From Syngnathus acus (Eukaryota; Chordata; Actinopteri; Syngnathiformes; Syngnathidae): DNA of 64,000 nt. The stretch lies in the NCBI RefSeq assembly GCF_901709675.1, contig NC_051092.1, positions 15,478,991 to 15,542,990 on the forward strand, given 5' to 3'. The notes beneath the pieces are model-generated. The model searched no databases, was not told the origin of the DNA, and saw only the letters and a list, made by a program, of their open reading frames with translations. Shown piece after piece: positions 24,301 to 36,300 of this stretch (position 1 is the first letter of the stretch; each line of letters begins with the position of its first letter). The translations under genes and the position numbers were made by a program.

Positions 24301-27300
24301 CGGGACGTGGGAAAAGCTCTGCCGGAGGTGGGAGTTGAAACTCTTCCTGACAGGGGATTCCGCCAGACGTTCCCAGCAGACCCTCACAGAACGTTTGGGT
24401 CTGCCAGGTCGGACCGGCATCTTCCCCCACCATCGGAGCCAACCCACCACCAGGTGGTGATCAGTTGACAGCTCCGCCCCTCTCTTCGCCCGAGTGTCCA
24501 AAACATGCGGCCGCAAATCCGATGACACGACTACAAAGTCGATCATCGAACTGCGGCCTAGGGTGTCCTGGTGCCAAGTGCACACATGGACACCCTTATG
24601 TTTGAACATGGTGTTCATTATAGAAAATCCGTGTCGAGCACAGAAGTCCAATAATAGAACACCGCTCGGGTTCAGATCGTGGGGGCCGTTCCTCCCAATC
24701 ACGCCCTTCCAGGTCTCACTGTCATTGCCCACGTGAGCATTGAAGTCACCCAGTAGAACGATGGAGTCCCCAGAAGGAGCGCCCTCCAGCACTTCCTCCA
24801 GGGACTCCAAAAAGGGTGGGTACTCTGAGCTGCCGTTTGGTGCATAGACACAAACAACAGTCAGGACCCGTCCCCCCACCCGAAGGCGGAGGGAGGCTAC
24901 CCTCTCGTTCACCGGGGTGAACCCCAATGTGCAGCCGGGGGGCAATAAGTATACCCACACCTGCTCGACGCCTCTCACCGTGGGCAACTCCAGAGTGGAA
25001 GAGAGTCCAGCCCCTCTCGAGAGGGCTTGTACCGGAACCCAAACTGTGCGTGGAGGCAAGTCCGACTATATCTAGTCCAGGGGTGGGTAAACTACGGCCC
25101 GCGGGCCACATCCGGCCCACGGGACCATTTAATCCGGCCCGCCAACCCTGAATTAATTGTATTATTAAACTTTTTTTTTGTCATTTTGCCTGCAATGACT
25201 GCGTTTCCCCAGTAGATGGGGAACCGCTCGCCTGCGCATTTACTACCGGAAGCCGTGTCAAAAAGCTCGGCGCACACTCACAAGTGCGTGTACGTACGTA
25301 CTCAGTAGTACGGACATGGCGCACTCGCGCTCTATTTGTATCAGTCCCGAATTTAGAGCGTGGGCTGTGACGACAGCATTCTTGTAATTCGCTCGCTGAG
25401 CTTTCAGATACAGTTTTACGCTAAAGCCACCCACAAACCTTCCCCTGGAATCCTTCCATTAAAATGAGTGGCCCGAAGAAAAGAAGTGAGTGCCGAATGT
25501 TAAAAGAGTGGCCAATTTGGCTCGACGTACGCGACGTGACGTTCAGCCACATCAACCCGTCACAGATCGAGGTAAACGGATCTCTCCTAAGAATTGCCAC
25601 AACAAATTTTACTCCAGACTCTGATGCACTAGCAAAAAAGGGAGACCAACAACACTGTTCCCACTGAAAATGAAGGGGAGGCTCTCAAGTTTGTTGTAAA
25701 AAAATGCATTTTGAATATGATTTGTACACATAGCAGGGATTGAAACTAGCGACCATTCTCATTTTCAAACAATGCAGGATGCTCAAGGACATTGATGCAC
25801 CACCTCTTTGCGACTAATCTTAACCTGTAAAGTTCTTAAGGCTTACTTTAAGGAAGTGTTTCCCGTTTCCTCACCTCTGTTACCAGGTGTTTGTGAGTTA
25901 AAACTCTGCTCTGATGTTCAGATACCCCTCACCGTGTTGCCGTTTTGATTACTTTATTTGGATGTATGCTTTCACCGATTCTTCAAGATGATATATTTGG
26001 TCAGAATGTTTGCTGTTTGATGTGATCTCATAAGATAAACATTTTTCATTAATGTGACCTGCAGGCACTGAAGTGATGGAGACTGTTATTCATAATAATA
26101 GTGTCGTATTTTATGAGAATCACTGATAGCAGTTTTTTAGTGATTTTTTTTTAATGCTGTTAATAAATGCATTTGTTTTCAAAAAAACTTGTTTGGAATA
26201 TCCATGCTTTACTACCTACTAAAGGCCAAAATCTTTTATGCAATGACCTTTACAGGTCGCTTATATTACTTCAGACAAACACTACGTCCATCTGCTCCTG
26301 GTTCGGCCCTCCGGTCCAAATTTAGAACCCAGTTCGGCCCGCGAGTCAAAAAGTTTGCCCACCCCTGATCTAGTCTGAACTTTTCTGCCTTGCACACCAG
26401 CTCGGGCTCCTTTCCAGCCAGAGAGGTGACATTCCATGTCCCAAGAGCCACCTTCTGCAGCCGGGGATCAGACCGCCAAGGTCCCTGCCTTTGGCCGCCG
26501 CCCAGCTTGCAATGCACCCGACCCCTTTGGCCCCTCCCACAGGTGGTGAGCCCATGGGAAGGGGGACCCACGTTTCCTTTTCGGGCTGAGCCCGGCCGGG
26601 CCCCATGGGCGAAGGCCCGGCCACCAGACGCTCGCCTTCGAGCCCCGCCTCCAGGCCTGGCTCCAGAGGGGGGCCCCGGTGACCCGCGTCCGGGCGAGGG
26701 AAAACGTGATCCATTCATTTTTTTCATCATAAGGGGCTGATGAGCCGTGCTTTGTCTGGCCCCTCACCTAGGACCCGTTTGCCATGGGTGACCCTACCAG
26801 GGGCATGAAGCCCCAGACAACATGGCTCCTAGGATCATAGGGGCACGCAAACCCCTCCACCACGATAAGGTGACGACTCACGGAGGGGGATAACATTATT
26901 GCTTATATAATAGTTATTTGATATATAATTTATATATCGTTATATGGGCCTGTGGAATATTTTTAAGTGCAAGAGCCGTCAGCGGCGCGCACGCATTGTT
27001 GACAAAGGACGATTGATGGATTTAATGAATTGGAGTGACGCAGATGGTTTCGCGCTGCTGTCGTCACTTGAAATTCAAATTACAGTAATCCCTTGATACA
27101 TTGCGGTTCGTTTATCGCGGTTTCATTTTTTTTTCTTTTTTTTTGAAATTTTTTGAAAAGAAAAAACACATAAGTCGCTCCTGAGTATAAGTCGCCCCCC
27201 CACCCAAACTATGAAAAAAACCGCGACTTATAGTCCGAAAATTACGGTATGTCTTGTAAATTGTGGTGGGGTGTCAGCCCTTGTACCTTGGCCTTGTCTC

Positions 27301-30300
27301 TGAGCACTAAACATCTGGTACTTCTGGGCACTCCAGTTGGGTTGAAGTTCCGGAATATGGTAGCACAATGAAATGTTTGAGGGTTCTGTGATCACACCTC
27401 TGTCTTAGCATTTTAAAGAATGCTGCAACCCCCTGACAGACTTTTAATGATTTTGAATTTTTCAGAGTCTTCTTTTGCCCTATTTTGCCTGAGGAAAACA
27501 AGCTGCCTAATAATTATGCACACTGCGATGTAGGGTGTTGATGTCCTTAGGCCCCATCGTCCTTCATTCTATAAATACACATCACTTCATATGCTTGTAT
27601 TGAGTAAGCGTTCAAGCTCATACCGCATGGAGTTGGAAAATAGGCATAAAAATGATCAAATGGTCAAAATACACACTTGCTTAATAATTGTGTACACCAT
27701 GTAATACTGAGTTGATTTATTTAACTAATTTATTTGCTCTAGGACAGGCTTCAGCACACCTGCAGCCCTTGTGAGGATAAGTGGTTCAGAAAATGAATAG
27801 CTGGGTTATCAACATTAACTACACAAAGAACAGTGCTGCCCCTTGCACCCCCAAAAAAACTATGGCACAGACAAGGATCCTCTGTTGTCCACTCGTTTAT
27901 GCAGGCATTGAAACAGAAAACAAAATAATCCAACAGCTAATGTACATCAAGCTCGACCAACCTTAGAGGCTTTCTCTCTGTGTATGCTGGTGCCCCCAAA
28001 AACAAACAGTTTTGATTTGGCACTGACCACTGCTGCATTACTGACACCATCTCTTAAGGGAGCCATCATCGTCCACTTGTTACTGCCAGCCTCATACCGT
28101 TCAACCTGAAAATATTAGGACACAATATACTTCACCAATTTTTCTGGGTAAAGATTAAAAATAGATAAATCAAAACTCATTAAAAATTCAAATTCATCAA
28201 GATTAATTAAATTAAAAACAGATCAAATGAAAGCCTCTGTCTTACCTGTTTTAAAGAGACAGAGGGAGAGGCAGGAAAAACAAAGGCAATGGCTGTATGA
28301 CCTCCAACTACATACAGGCTGGTCTCCAGTTCAGCTGAACCATGACCAAATCTGAACATGCAAGTGACAAAAGGAAAAAACAAAGTGAGTCGTGTCTTTT
28401 GTGCCTTTGAAGATCAACTGCATAAAATAGGGGTCGGGAATCCTGGTCCCACAAGAGCCATATCCTGCCTGTTTTTCATCTCTCCCTGCTGCAACACACG
28501 GGAATAAAATGATCAGCTCATCAGCAAGCTCTGTACAAATCTGAAATTATTATGATCGTTTGAATCCGATATGTTGCAGCAGCAAGACATTGAAAACAGG
28601 CAGGATATGGCGCTCATAGGACCAGGGTTCCTAACCCCTGGCATAACATTTGAGAAATTGGTTTCTGAAGCCAAGGATGTGCTTCAATTCAACTTATCTT
28701 CTCACAGTGTGGAAACATTGGTTAAGAAATGATACGAAATATTTTCATTGTATCATTATGGCTCCCATCCCACTCTTCCATACAACACAGTATCACATCC
28801 ACTGTTTGAAACAATAGTAAAGCCTCTATTTCACGAAGCAGCTAGTAACTGAGTGTTTTCAAAGGTAGCAAATGATGCGTTCACGTCAGAGTAGGTCAGG
28901 TAAACAGTAGGCAGCTCTTCGCCTTGTTGCAAGGAAATGTTGAACATGTTAAAAATGTCCTTTCAATGAGAAAAATCACCAAAACTGTTGACAAAGGTCT
29001 GGCAAACATTTTGCGATTATTTGAGGGCTTGAACGAATCCTGACAAACTCTGACGTGAACGCAACATGAGCTGTCTTTAAAAAGACTCACTCACTTCTCA
29101 GTGGGATAGGGGCTTAAGCTCTATTATTCTTAATTACATTATAACAGACCTTGCTATAAGCATGGGTGCTCCTTTCGACCATTCTTCATGAACTGTGTCA
29201 TATATCCAGACGTCTTTTGAGACTCCATTTTCTGATCCTCTTCCTCCAGTCACATAAACCTTACAGCCAATGGCACATGCACTGAATTCTTTTCTCGGGC
29301 TAGGAAGGTCTGCCTTTAGTATAATCTCCTTGGCTTTGTGATCAACCTTAAGTATTAATTAGAAACACAAGTTAATTCCCAAAAATAACTAACAAAACAA
29401 TAACAAGGTGGTGGTAACAGGAGTGGCGTTGGGGCAGTTTGAAACACATCTTGTGTTGACAGGATCAAACGAGGACGAAACATTCACTTATAATTATGGA
29501 TCCGTTTTTTTTTTTAGTTTAAAATGATTACCTTAACTACCTTCAAAGGACGTCGAACAGCGGTGTCAAACTCGTTTTTTTCACGGGCCGCATTGTAGTC
29601 ATAGCTTCTTTCGGACGCCCATTATGACTTGTCAACCCAAATAAATGTATGAGCACCTCATGTTATATACAGTAAAAGCTACAAATCAGACGAGTTAAAA
29701 CTGGTCAAATATTAAAAAAAAAAAAAGATATTAAAAGTGAAGACAATTTGCAATTCTAGTAATGACACACGGATTTCAAAGTCAAAGTCAAAGTCTGCTT
29801 TATTGTCAATTTCTTCACATGCCAAGACACACAAAGAAATCGAAATTACGTTCCCACTATCCCACGGTGACAAGACATAGTACACAATATACATACAGTA
29901 AACAACACAAAAAATAAAAACAAGAAGGCACAAACAATGAATAAATAAGAGTGATGAATAAATAATAAATAAACAAATGACATAATAAATAAGAGGAGCA
30001 AAAATGGAGCAAGTGTGCATACAGCAGACAGTCAGAATATAGCGCAAAAGTACAGGACGCTACGCAGAAGGGGGGAGAGAGTTCAGGATCCTAACAGCCT
30101 GGAGTATGAAGCTGTTAGTGAGTCTGGTGGTGCGGGAGGGCAGGCTCCTGTACCTCTTCCCAGAGGGCAGAAGATCAAACAAAGAGTGAGCGGGGTGACT
30201 CACATCACTCACAATCGTGGTCGCCTTGCGGGTGAGATGGGAGGTGTAAATGTCCTTCAGGGAGGGGAGTGAAGCACCAATAATCTTACCAGCCGTGTTC

Positions 30301-33300
30301 ACTATGCGCTGCAGGGCCTTCAAGTTGTATTCAGTGCAGCTACCACCCAAACAGCGATACAACTGGAGAGGACGCTCTCATGGTGCCACGGTAGAAATGT
30401 AGTCATGACGGCCGGAGGAGCACTTAGGTCGCCTGAGTTTCCGCAGGAGGGTACAGGCGGCGCTGAGCTTCTTCGCCAGTGATGCCGGTGTTGGTGGACC
30501 AGGAGAGATCCTCACTGATGTGCACCCCCAGGAACCTGGTGCTGCTCACTCTCTCCACCACAGCACCGTCGATGGTCAGCGGCAGGTGTTGGGTTGTGAC
30601 CCTTCCGGAACAACAACAATCTCCTTGGTCTTGTTGACGTTTGATGCCACATTTGTCTTCCGCGGGCCACGGAAAATGATGTGGCGGGCTGTATCTGGCC
30701 CCGGGCCTTGAGTTTGACACCTGTTGAAGTAGAAGTACTAGTAGTTGCCAAACAGGCTATGGAAAAAAAGGAAGAATTGGAAGAAATAGAGGAAGAAGAA
30801 GCATCTTGACAACTTATGTGTGACGAAAGTTTGCTAACGCCGCTAGTATGCAGTCACAACAAAAGGATTCACTACTAACAAGGGCAAAAGACGTAATTAT
30901 CGACCAGGATTCTACCATTCATCCATCCATCCATCCACCAAAATCCAACACCAAGAACAGACATGAACGAGCAACAACAGGCTAAACGATAGGTATGCTA
31001 ACGTGACATAAACACAAACGAAGAGCTGAGAACGGGCCTGACGTAACATCCATCCATCCATCCATCCATCCATCCATCCATCTTCTTCCGCTTATCCGGG
31101 GTCGGGTCGCGAGGGCAGCAGCTTCAGGAGGGACTCCCAGACTTCCCTCTCCCCAGCCACTTCATCTAGCTCCTCCCGGGGGATCCCAAGGCGTTCCCAG
31201 GCCAGCCGAGAGACATAGTCTGTCCAGCGCGTCCTGGGTCGTCCCCGGGGTCTCCTACCGGTGGGAGATGCCCGGAACACCTCCCCAGGGAGGCGTCCAG
31301 GAGGCATCCTGATGAGATGCCCGAGCCACCTCATCTGGCTCCTCTCAACATGGAGGAGTAGCGACTCTACTCCGAGTCTCTCCCGGATGACCGAACTTCT
31401 CACCCTATCTCTCAGGGAGAGCCCGGACATCCTGCGGAGAAAACTCATTTCGGCCGCTTGTATCCGGGATCTCGTTCTTTCGGTCACGACCCATAGCTCG
31501 TGACCATAGGTGAGGGTAGGAGCGTAAATCGACCGGTAAATTGAGAGCTTTGCCTTTTGGCTCAGCTCTCTCTTTACCACAACGGACCGGTACAGAGTCC
31601 GCATTACTGCCGACGCTGCACCGATCCGCCTGTCGACCTCGCGCGCCATCCTCCCCTCACTCGTGAACAAGACCCCAAGATACTTAAACTCCTCTACTTG
31701 GGCAGGATCTCATCCCCGATCCGGAGAGGGCATTCCACCCTTTTCCGATCGAGGACCATGGACTCGGATTTGGAGGTGCTGACCCTCATCCCGACCGCTT
31801 CACACTCGCTGCGAGCCGCTCCAGTGAGAGCTGGAGCTCACGGCCTGAGAAGCCAACAGCACCACGTCGTCTGCAAAAAGCAGAGACGCGATGCTGAGGT
31901 CCCCAAAACCGGACACCCTCAACGCCTCGGCTGCGCCTAGAAATTCTGTCCATAAAAATTATGAACAGAATCGGTGACAAAGGGCAGCCTTGGCGGAGTC
32001 CAACCCTCACTGGGAACGAATCCGACTTACTGCCGGAAATGCGGACCAAACTCTGGCATCGGTGATACAGGGACCGAACCGCCCTTATCAGTTGGCTCGG
32101 TACCCCGTACTCCCAAAGCAGCCCGCACAGAACCTCCCGAGGGACACGGTCGAACGCCTTCTCCAAGTCCACAAAACACATGTGGACTGGTTGGGCGAAC
32201 TCCCATGCACCCTCGAGGATCCTGCTGAGGGTGAAGAGCTGGTCCACTGTTCCACGGCCAGGACGAAAGCCACACTGTTCCTCCTGAATCCGAGGTTCGA
32301 CCTCCCGACGGACCGTCCTCTCCAGCACCCCTGAATAGACCTTACCAGGGAGGCTGAGGAGTGTAATTCCCTTGTAATTGGAACACACCCTCCGGTCCCC
32401 CTTCTTAAAGAGGGGAACCACCACCCCAGTCTGCCAATCCAGAGGCACTGTCCCCGATGTCCACGCGATGTTGTAGAGACGTGTCAGCCATGACCGCCCC
32501 ACAACATCCAGAGCCCTTAAGAAATCCGGGCGGATCTCATCCACCCCCGGGGCCTTGCCACCGAGGAGTTTTCTAACTACCTCAGTGACTTCGACCCCAG
32601 AGATTGGAGAGTCCGCCTCAGAGTCCCCAGGCCCTGCTTCCACAATGGAAGGCGTGTAGGTGGAATTGAGGAGGTCTTCTAAGTATTCTCCCCACCGACA
32701 CACGACGTCCCGAGTCGAGGTCAGCAGCACGCCATCTCCACTGTAAACAGTGTTGACGTTGCACTGCTTCCCCCTCCTGAGACGCCGGATGGTGGACCAG
32801 AATTTCCTCGAAGCCGTCCGGAAGTCATTCTCCATGGCCTCGCCAAAACTCCTCCCACGCCCGGGTTTTTGCCTCAGCAACCGTCGAAGCCGCGTTCCGC
32901 TTGGCCACCCGGTACCTGTCAGCTGCCTCCGGAGTCCCGCAGGCCAAAACGGCCCGATAGGACTCCTTCTTCAGCTTGACGGCATCCCTTACCGCCGGTG
33001 TCCACCAGCGGGTTCGGGATTCCCGCCACGACAGGCACCAAGGACCTTATGGCCACATCTCCGGTCGGCCCGCCTCAACAATGGAGGCACGGAACAAGGT
33101 CCACTCGGACTCAATGTCCCCCGCCTCCCCCGGGACGTGGGAAAAAGCTCTGCCGGAGGTGGGAGTTGAAGCTCTTCCTGACAGGGGATTCTGCCAGACG
33201 TTCCCAGCAGACCCTCACAGAGCGTTTTGGTCTCCCAGGTCGGGACCGGCATCTTCCCCACCATTGGAGCCAACCCACACCAGGTGGTGATCAGTTGACA

Positions 33301-36300
33301 GTTCCGCCCCTCTCTTCGCCCGAGTGTCCAAACATGCGGCCAGCAATCCGATGTCACGACTACAAAGTCGATCATCGAACTGCGGCCTAGGGTGTCCTGG
33401 TGCCAAGTGCACACATGGACACCCTTATGCTTGAACATGGTGTTCATTATAGAAAATCCGTGTCGAGCACAGAAGTCCAATAATAGAACACCGCTCGGGT
33501 TCAGATAGGGGGGGGCCGTTCCTCCCAATCACGCCCTTCCAGGTCTCACTGTCATTGCCCACGTGAGCATTGAAGTCACCCAGTAGAACGATGGAGTCCC
33601 CAGAAGGAGCGCTCTCCAGCACTTCCTCCAGGGACTCCAAGAAGGGTGGGTACTCTGCGCTGCTGTTTGGTGCATAGACACAAACAACAGTCAGGACCCG
33701 TCCCCCCACCCGAAGGCGGAGGGAGGCTACCCTCTCGTTCACCGGGGTGAACCCCAATGTACAGGCGCCCAGCCGGGGGCAATAAGTATACCCACACCTG
33801 CTCGACGCCTCTCACCGTGGCAACTCCAGAGTGGAAGAGAGTTCAGCCCCTCTCGAGAGGGCTTGTACCGGAACCCAAACTGTGCGTGGAGGCAAGTCCG
33901 ACTATATCTAGTCGGAACTTTTCTGCCTCGCACACCAGCTCGGGCTCCTTTCCAGCCAGAGAGGTGACATTCCATGTCCCAAGAGCCAGCTTCTGCAGCC
34001 GGGGATCAGACCGCCAAGGTCCCTGCCTTTGGCCGCCGCCCAGCTCACACTGCACCCGAACCCTTTGGCCCCTCCCACAGGTGGTGAGCCCATGGGAAGG
34101 GGGACCCACGTTTCCTTTTCGGGCTGTGCCCGGCCGGGCCCCATGGGCGAAGGCCCGGCCACCAGACGCTCGCCTTCGAGCCCCGCCTCCAGGCCTGGCT
34201 CCAGAGGGGGGCCCCGGTGACCCGCGTCTGGGCAAGGGAAAACGAGATCCATTTGTTTTTATTATCATAAGGGGCTAATGTGAGCCGTGCTTTGTCTGGC
34301 CCCTCACCTAGGACCCGTTTGCCATGGGTGACCCTACCAGGGGCATGAAGCCCCAGACAACATGGCTCCTAGGATCATAGGGGCACGCAAACTCCTCCAC
34401 CACGATAAGGTGACGACTCACGGAGGGGCAGGATTCTACCTTCGGGCAAAATGCGAATCAGCATTCTACCTGAGGTAATCCATTTTAAACTACAGTACAG
34501 TCAAACCTTGGTTTTTGAACGTCCTGGTCCTCGAACAAATCGGAATTCGAACGATAATTTCTTTTGCTTCGGTTGTCGAACAAAATTCGGAGGTCGAACC
34601 TCGCGAGATGAGCCGAAAGCACCCGAGAAAACCCGACCGCGCGGCCTGGATGCCGACTGACTCCGTTCGTTATTGTATTTTCGTTACTTTGAGGATTGTA
34701 TTAACCCCTAATCATGCCTCCAAAGAAAGCAAGTGGGAGCAGTAAAGCCATCCTAAAAAACACAAAGTGTCAGGGTCCGGGGTGGTGTACCTCCTTTTTC
34801 CACAGGGAGCAACCGTGAGCAGAGTGGCAGAGGGCCCAGGTGTGGCTCATCAGGCTCGTTGTCAACCGCTCGTCGCCTGAGTGTCCTACCTGTTGTGATC
34901 ACCTCCACGGTTGTGCCTCTAGCTCTTCGATACCCTCTTGCTCTTGGGCGCCACGTTCTCCTGATCCTCCGATTCCCTCTACGGCTCACCGCCAAGATCC
35001 ACCCCGTCTGGCTGAACTCCACACGCTCCACCGTTGCTGCTCCCGCTCCTTGCTCCTGGCTCAGATCCTCCCGCTCAGCCCCCACCGCATCTCCTCCAAT
35101 AAACACTCATCATTCATTCTGGACTTCTGAGTTGGTTTCCTGCATGTGGGTCAAATCAATCGCCAAAACGATGACAGAACACTCAGGCCAATCAGACCCA
35201 GCAGAGCCACTTGCCGAACAGCAACAGCAACTCTAGTCCCACGAGTCCACTCTCCAAGCCCTCCTGGAGCAGCAGCAGCGAACCAACATTCACCAAGAAC
35301 AAGTGACCAGATTACTTCAAGACACCCAGGTCAGAGAAACCCCCTTGCCGCCAGCTGGCGCCACGAGCACCTCAGTCCTGCCGCAGAGTCTGCACTTCGG
35401 CGAGGTTCGTTCCCCTCATCCTGAGAAGTTCTCCGGAGAGGGTGGTAGCCTCCTGCAATGTGTACTAGTTTTTAAATCGGTCTCCCCAGTCTTTTTCCCA
35501 CAACGGAGCTAAGATCTCGTTTATTTTGGACTCCTCACGGGCAAGGCGCTAAAAGTGGGCAGAAGCCCGAATTTCTGACTGCAGGCATTTTGGCTGTTCT
35601 TACAAAGAGTTTTTAAAGGAATTTAAGCAGACCTTTTCGACCAAGACCGATCAGACCGGTGTGTATCGCCGGTTGTGGGGGCTTAGGCAAGGGAACAACC
35701 CCGTGTCAGATTTCTCTATTGAGTTCCGTACTTTAGCAGCTGCGTCCGGGTGCGGCCCTGTAGCCTTGATAACGGCTTTCTTTCAAGTCTTGGATGAGTC
35801 CTTAAAGGACGAATTGGCAGTCCTGGAAGAACCAGACACTTTGGACGACCTAATTTCCCTGGCCATTCGTTTGGACAATCGGATTAGGGAGAGGCGGAGA
35901 AGCGAAAAGAAGGTAGATCACAGCCCTTTTTAGCCAGGCCCAGTCCGCCTGGGCAGTCACCTTACCAGTCCTCTCCAGAGCCTGAGGCCATGCAGGTTGG
36001 CCGGGTTTGACTATCTCCGGAGGAACTGCAGCAGCGCCGAGTGTGGCTCCCCGGATCATTTTGTCGCCAGCTGTCCAATTCGGCCAAAAGAGAGGGTCCG
36101 ACGGTCATGAGGGGAGGACCGCCGCACCATCCTCCAAGTATTAAGACTCCTCGCTCCTCCCTACCCGCCATAATTTCTGTCCACAACCATAGCTACAGCT
36201 AAACCGCGCTGGTCGACTCGGGTGTGAGAGGAAACCTGATCGACCAGGAATTCGTCTCCCGAGCCCGATCGAGACGGAACCTCTCTCAGTTCTTCTCTCT

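Larger units (their letters stand above)
22238..26889 (-). mobile_element. RTE-type LINE copy 2, near full length, carrying an hAT
   Basis: On the minus strand the 5' UTR starts near 26889 and the 3' end is a (GGAT)n tail at 22238-22249 following CCGGATAAGCGGAAGAAGAT. The flanking 10-bp duplication ATAACATTAT (22228-22237 and 26890-26899) shows insertion into family A copy 5. An hAT element at 25078-26367 interrupts the N-terminal coding region. One frameshift near 23560-23580 separates the endonuclease and RT frames. Confidence 0.88.
20511..27247. mobile_element. Family A element, copy 5, inverted fold-back arrangement
   Basis: The TA-flanked outer ends are present at 20511 and 27247. From 20511 to 21481 the family runs in minus orientation. 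After a foreign spacer (21482-21656) it runs in plus orientation (21657-22237, resuming 26890-27045), then switches back to the minus-orientation left end (about 27050-27247). Inserts are an L2 fragment (21780-21975) and RTE copy 2 (22238-26889). Octamers lie at 21054-21061 and 21473-21480. Confidence 0.65.

Noticed and set aside
22804-24736. Plus-strand frames of 60-143 codons between 22.2 and 24.7 kb
   Set aside because: They are shadows on the opposite strand of the RTE LINE coding sequence.
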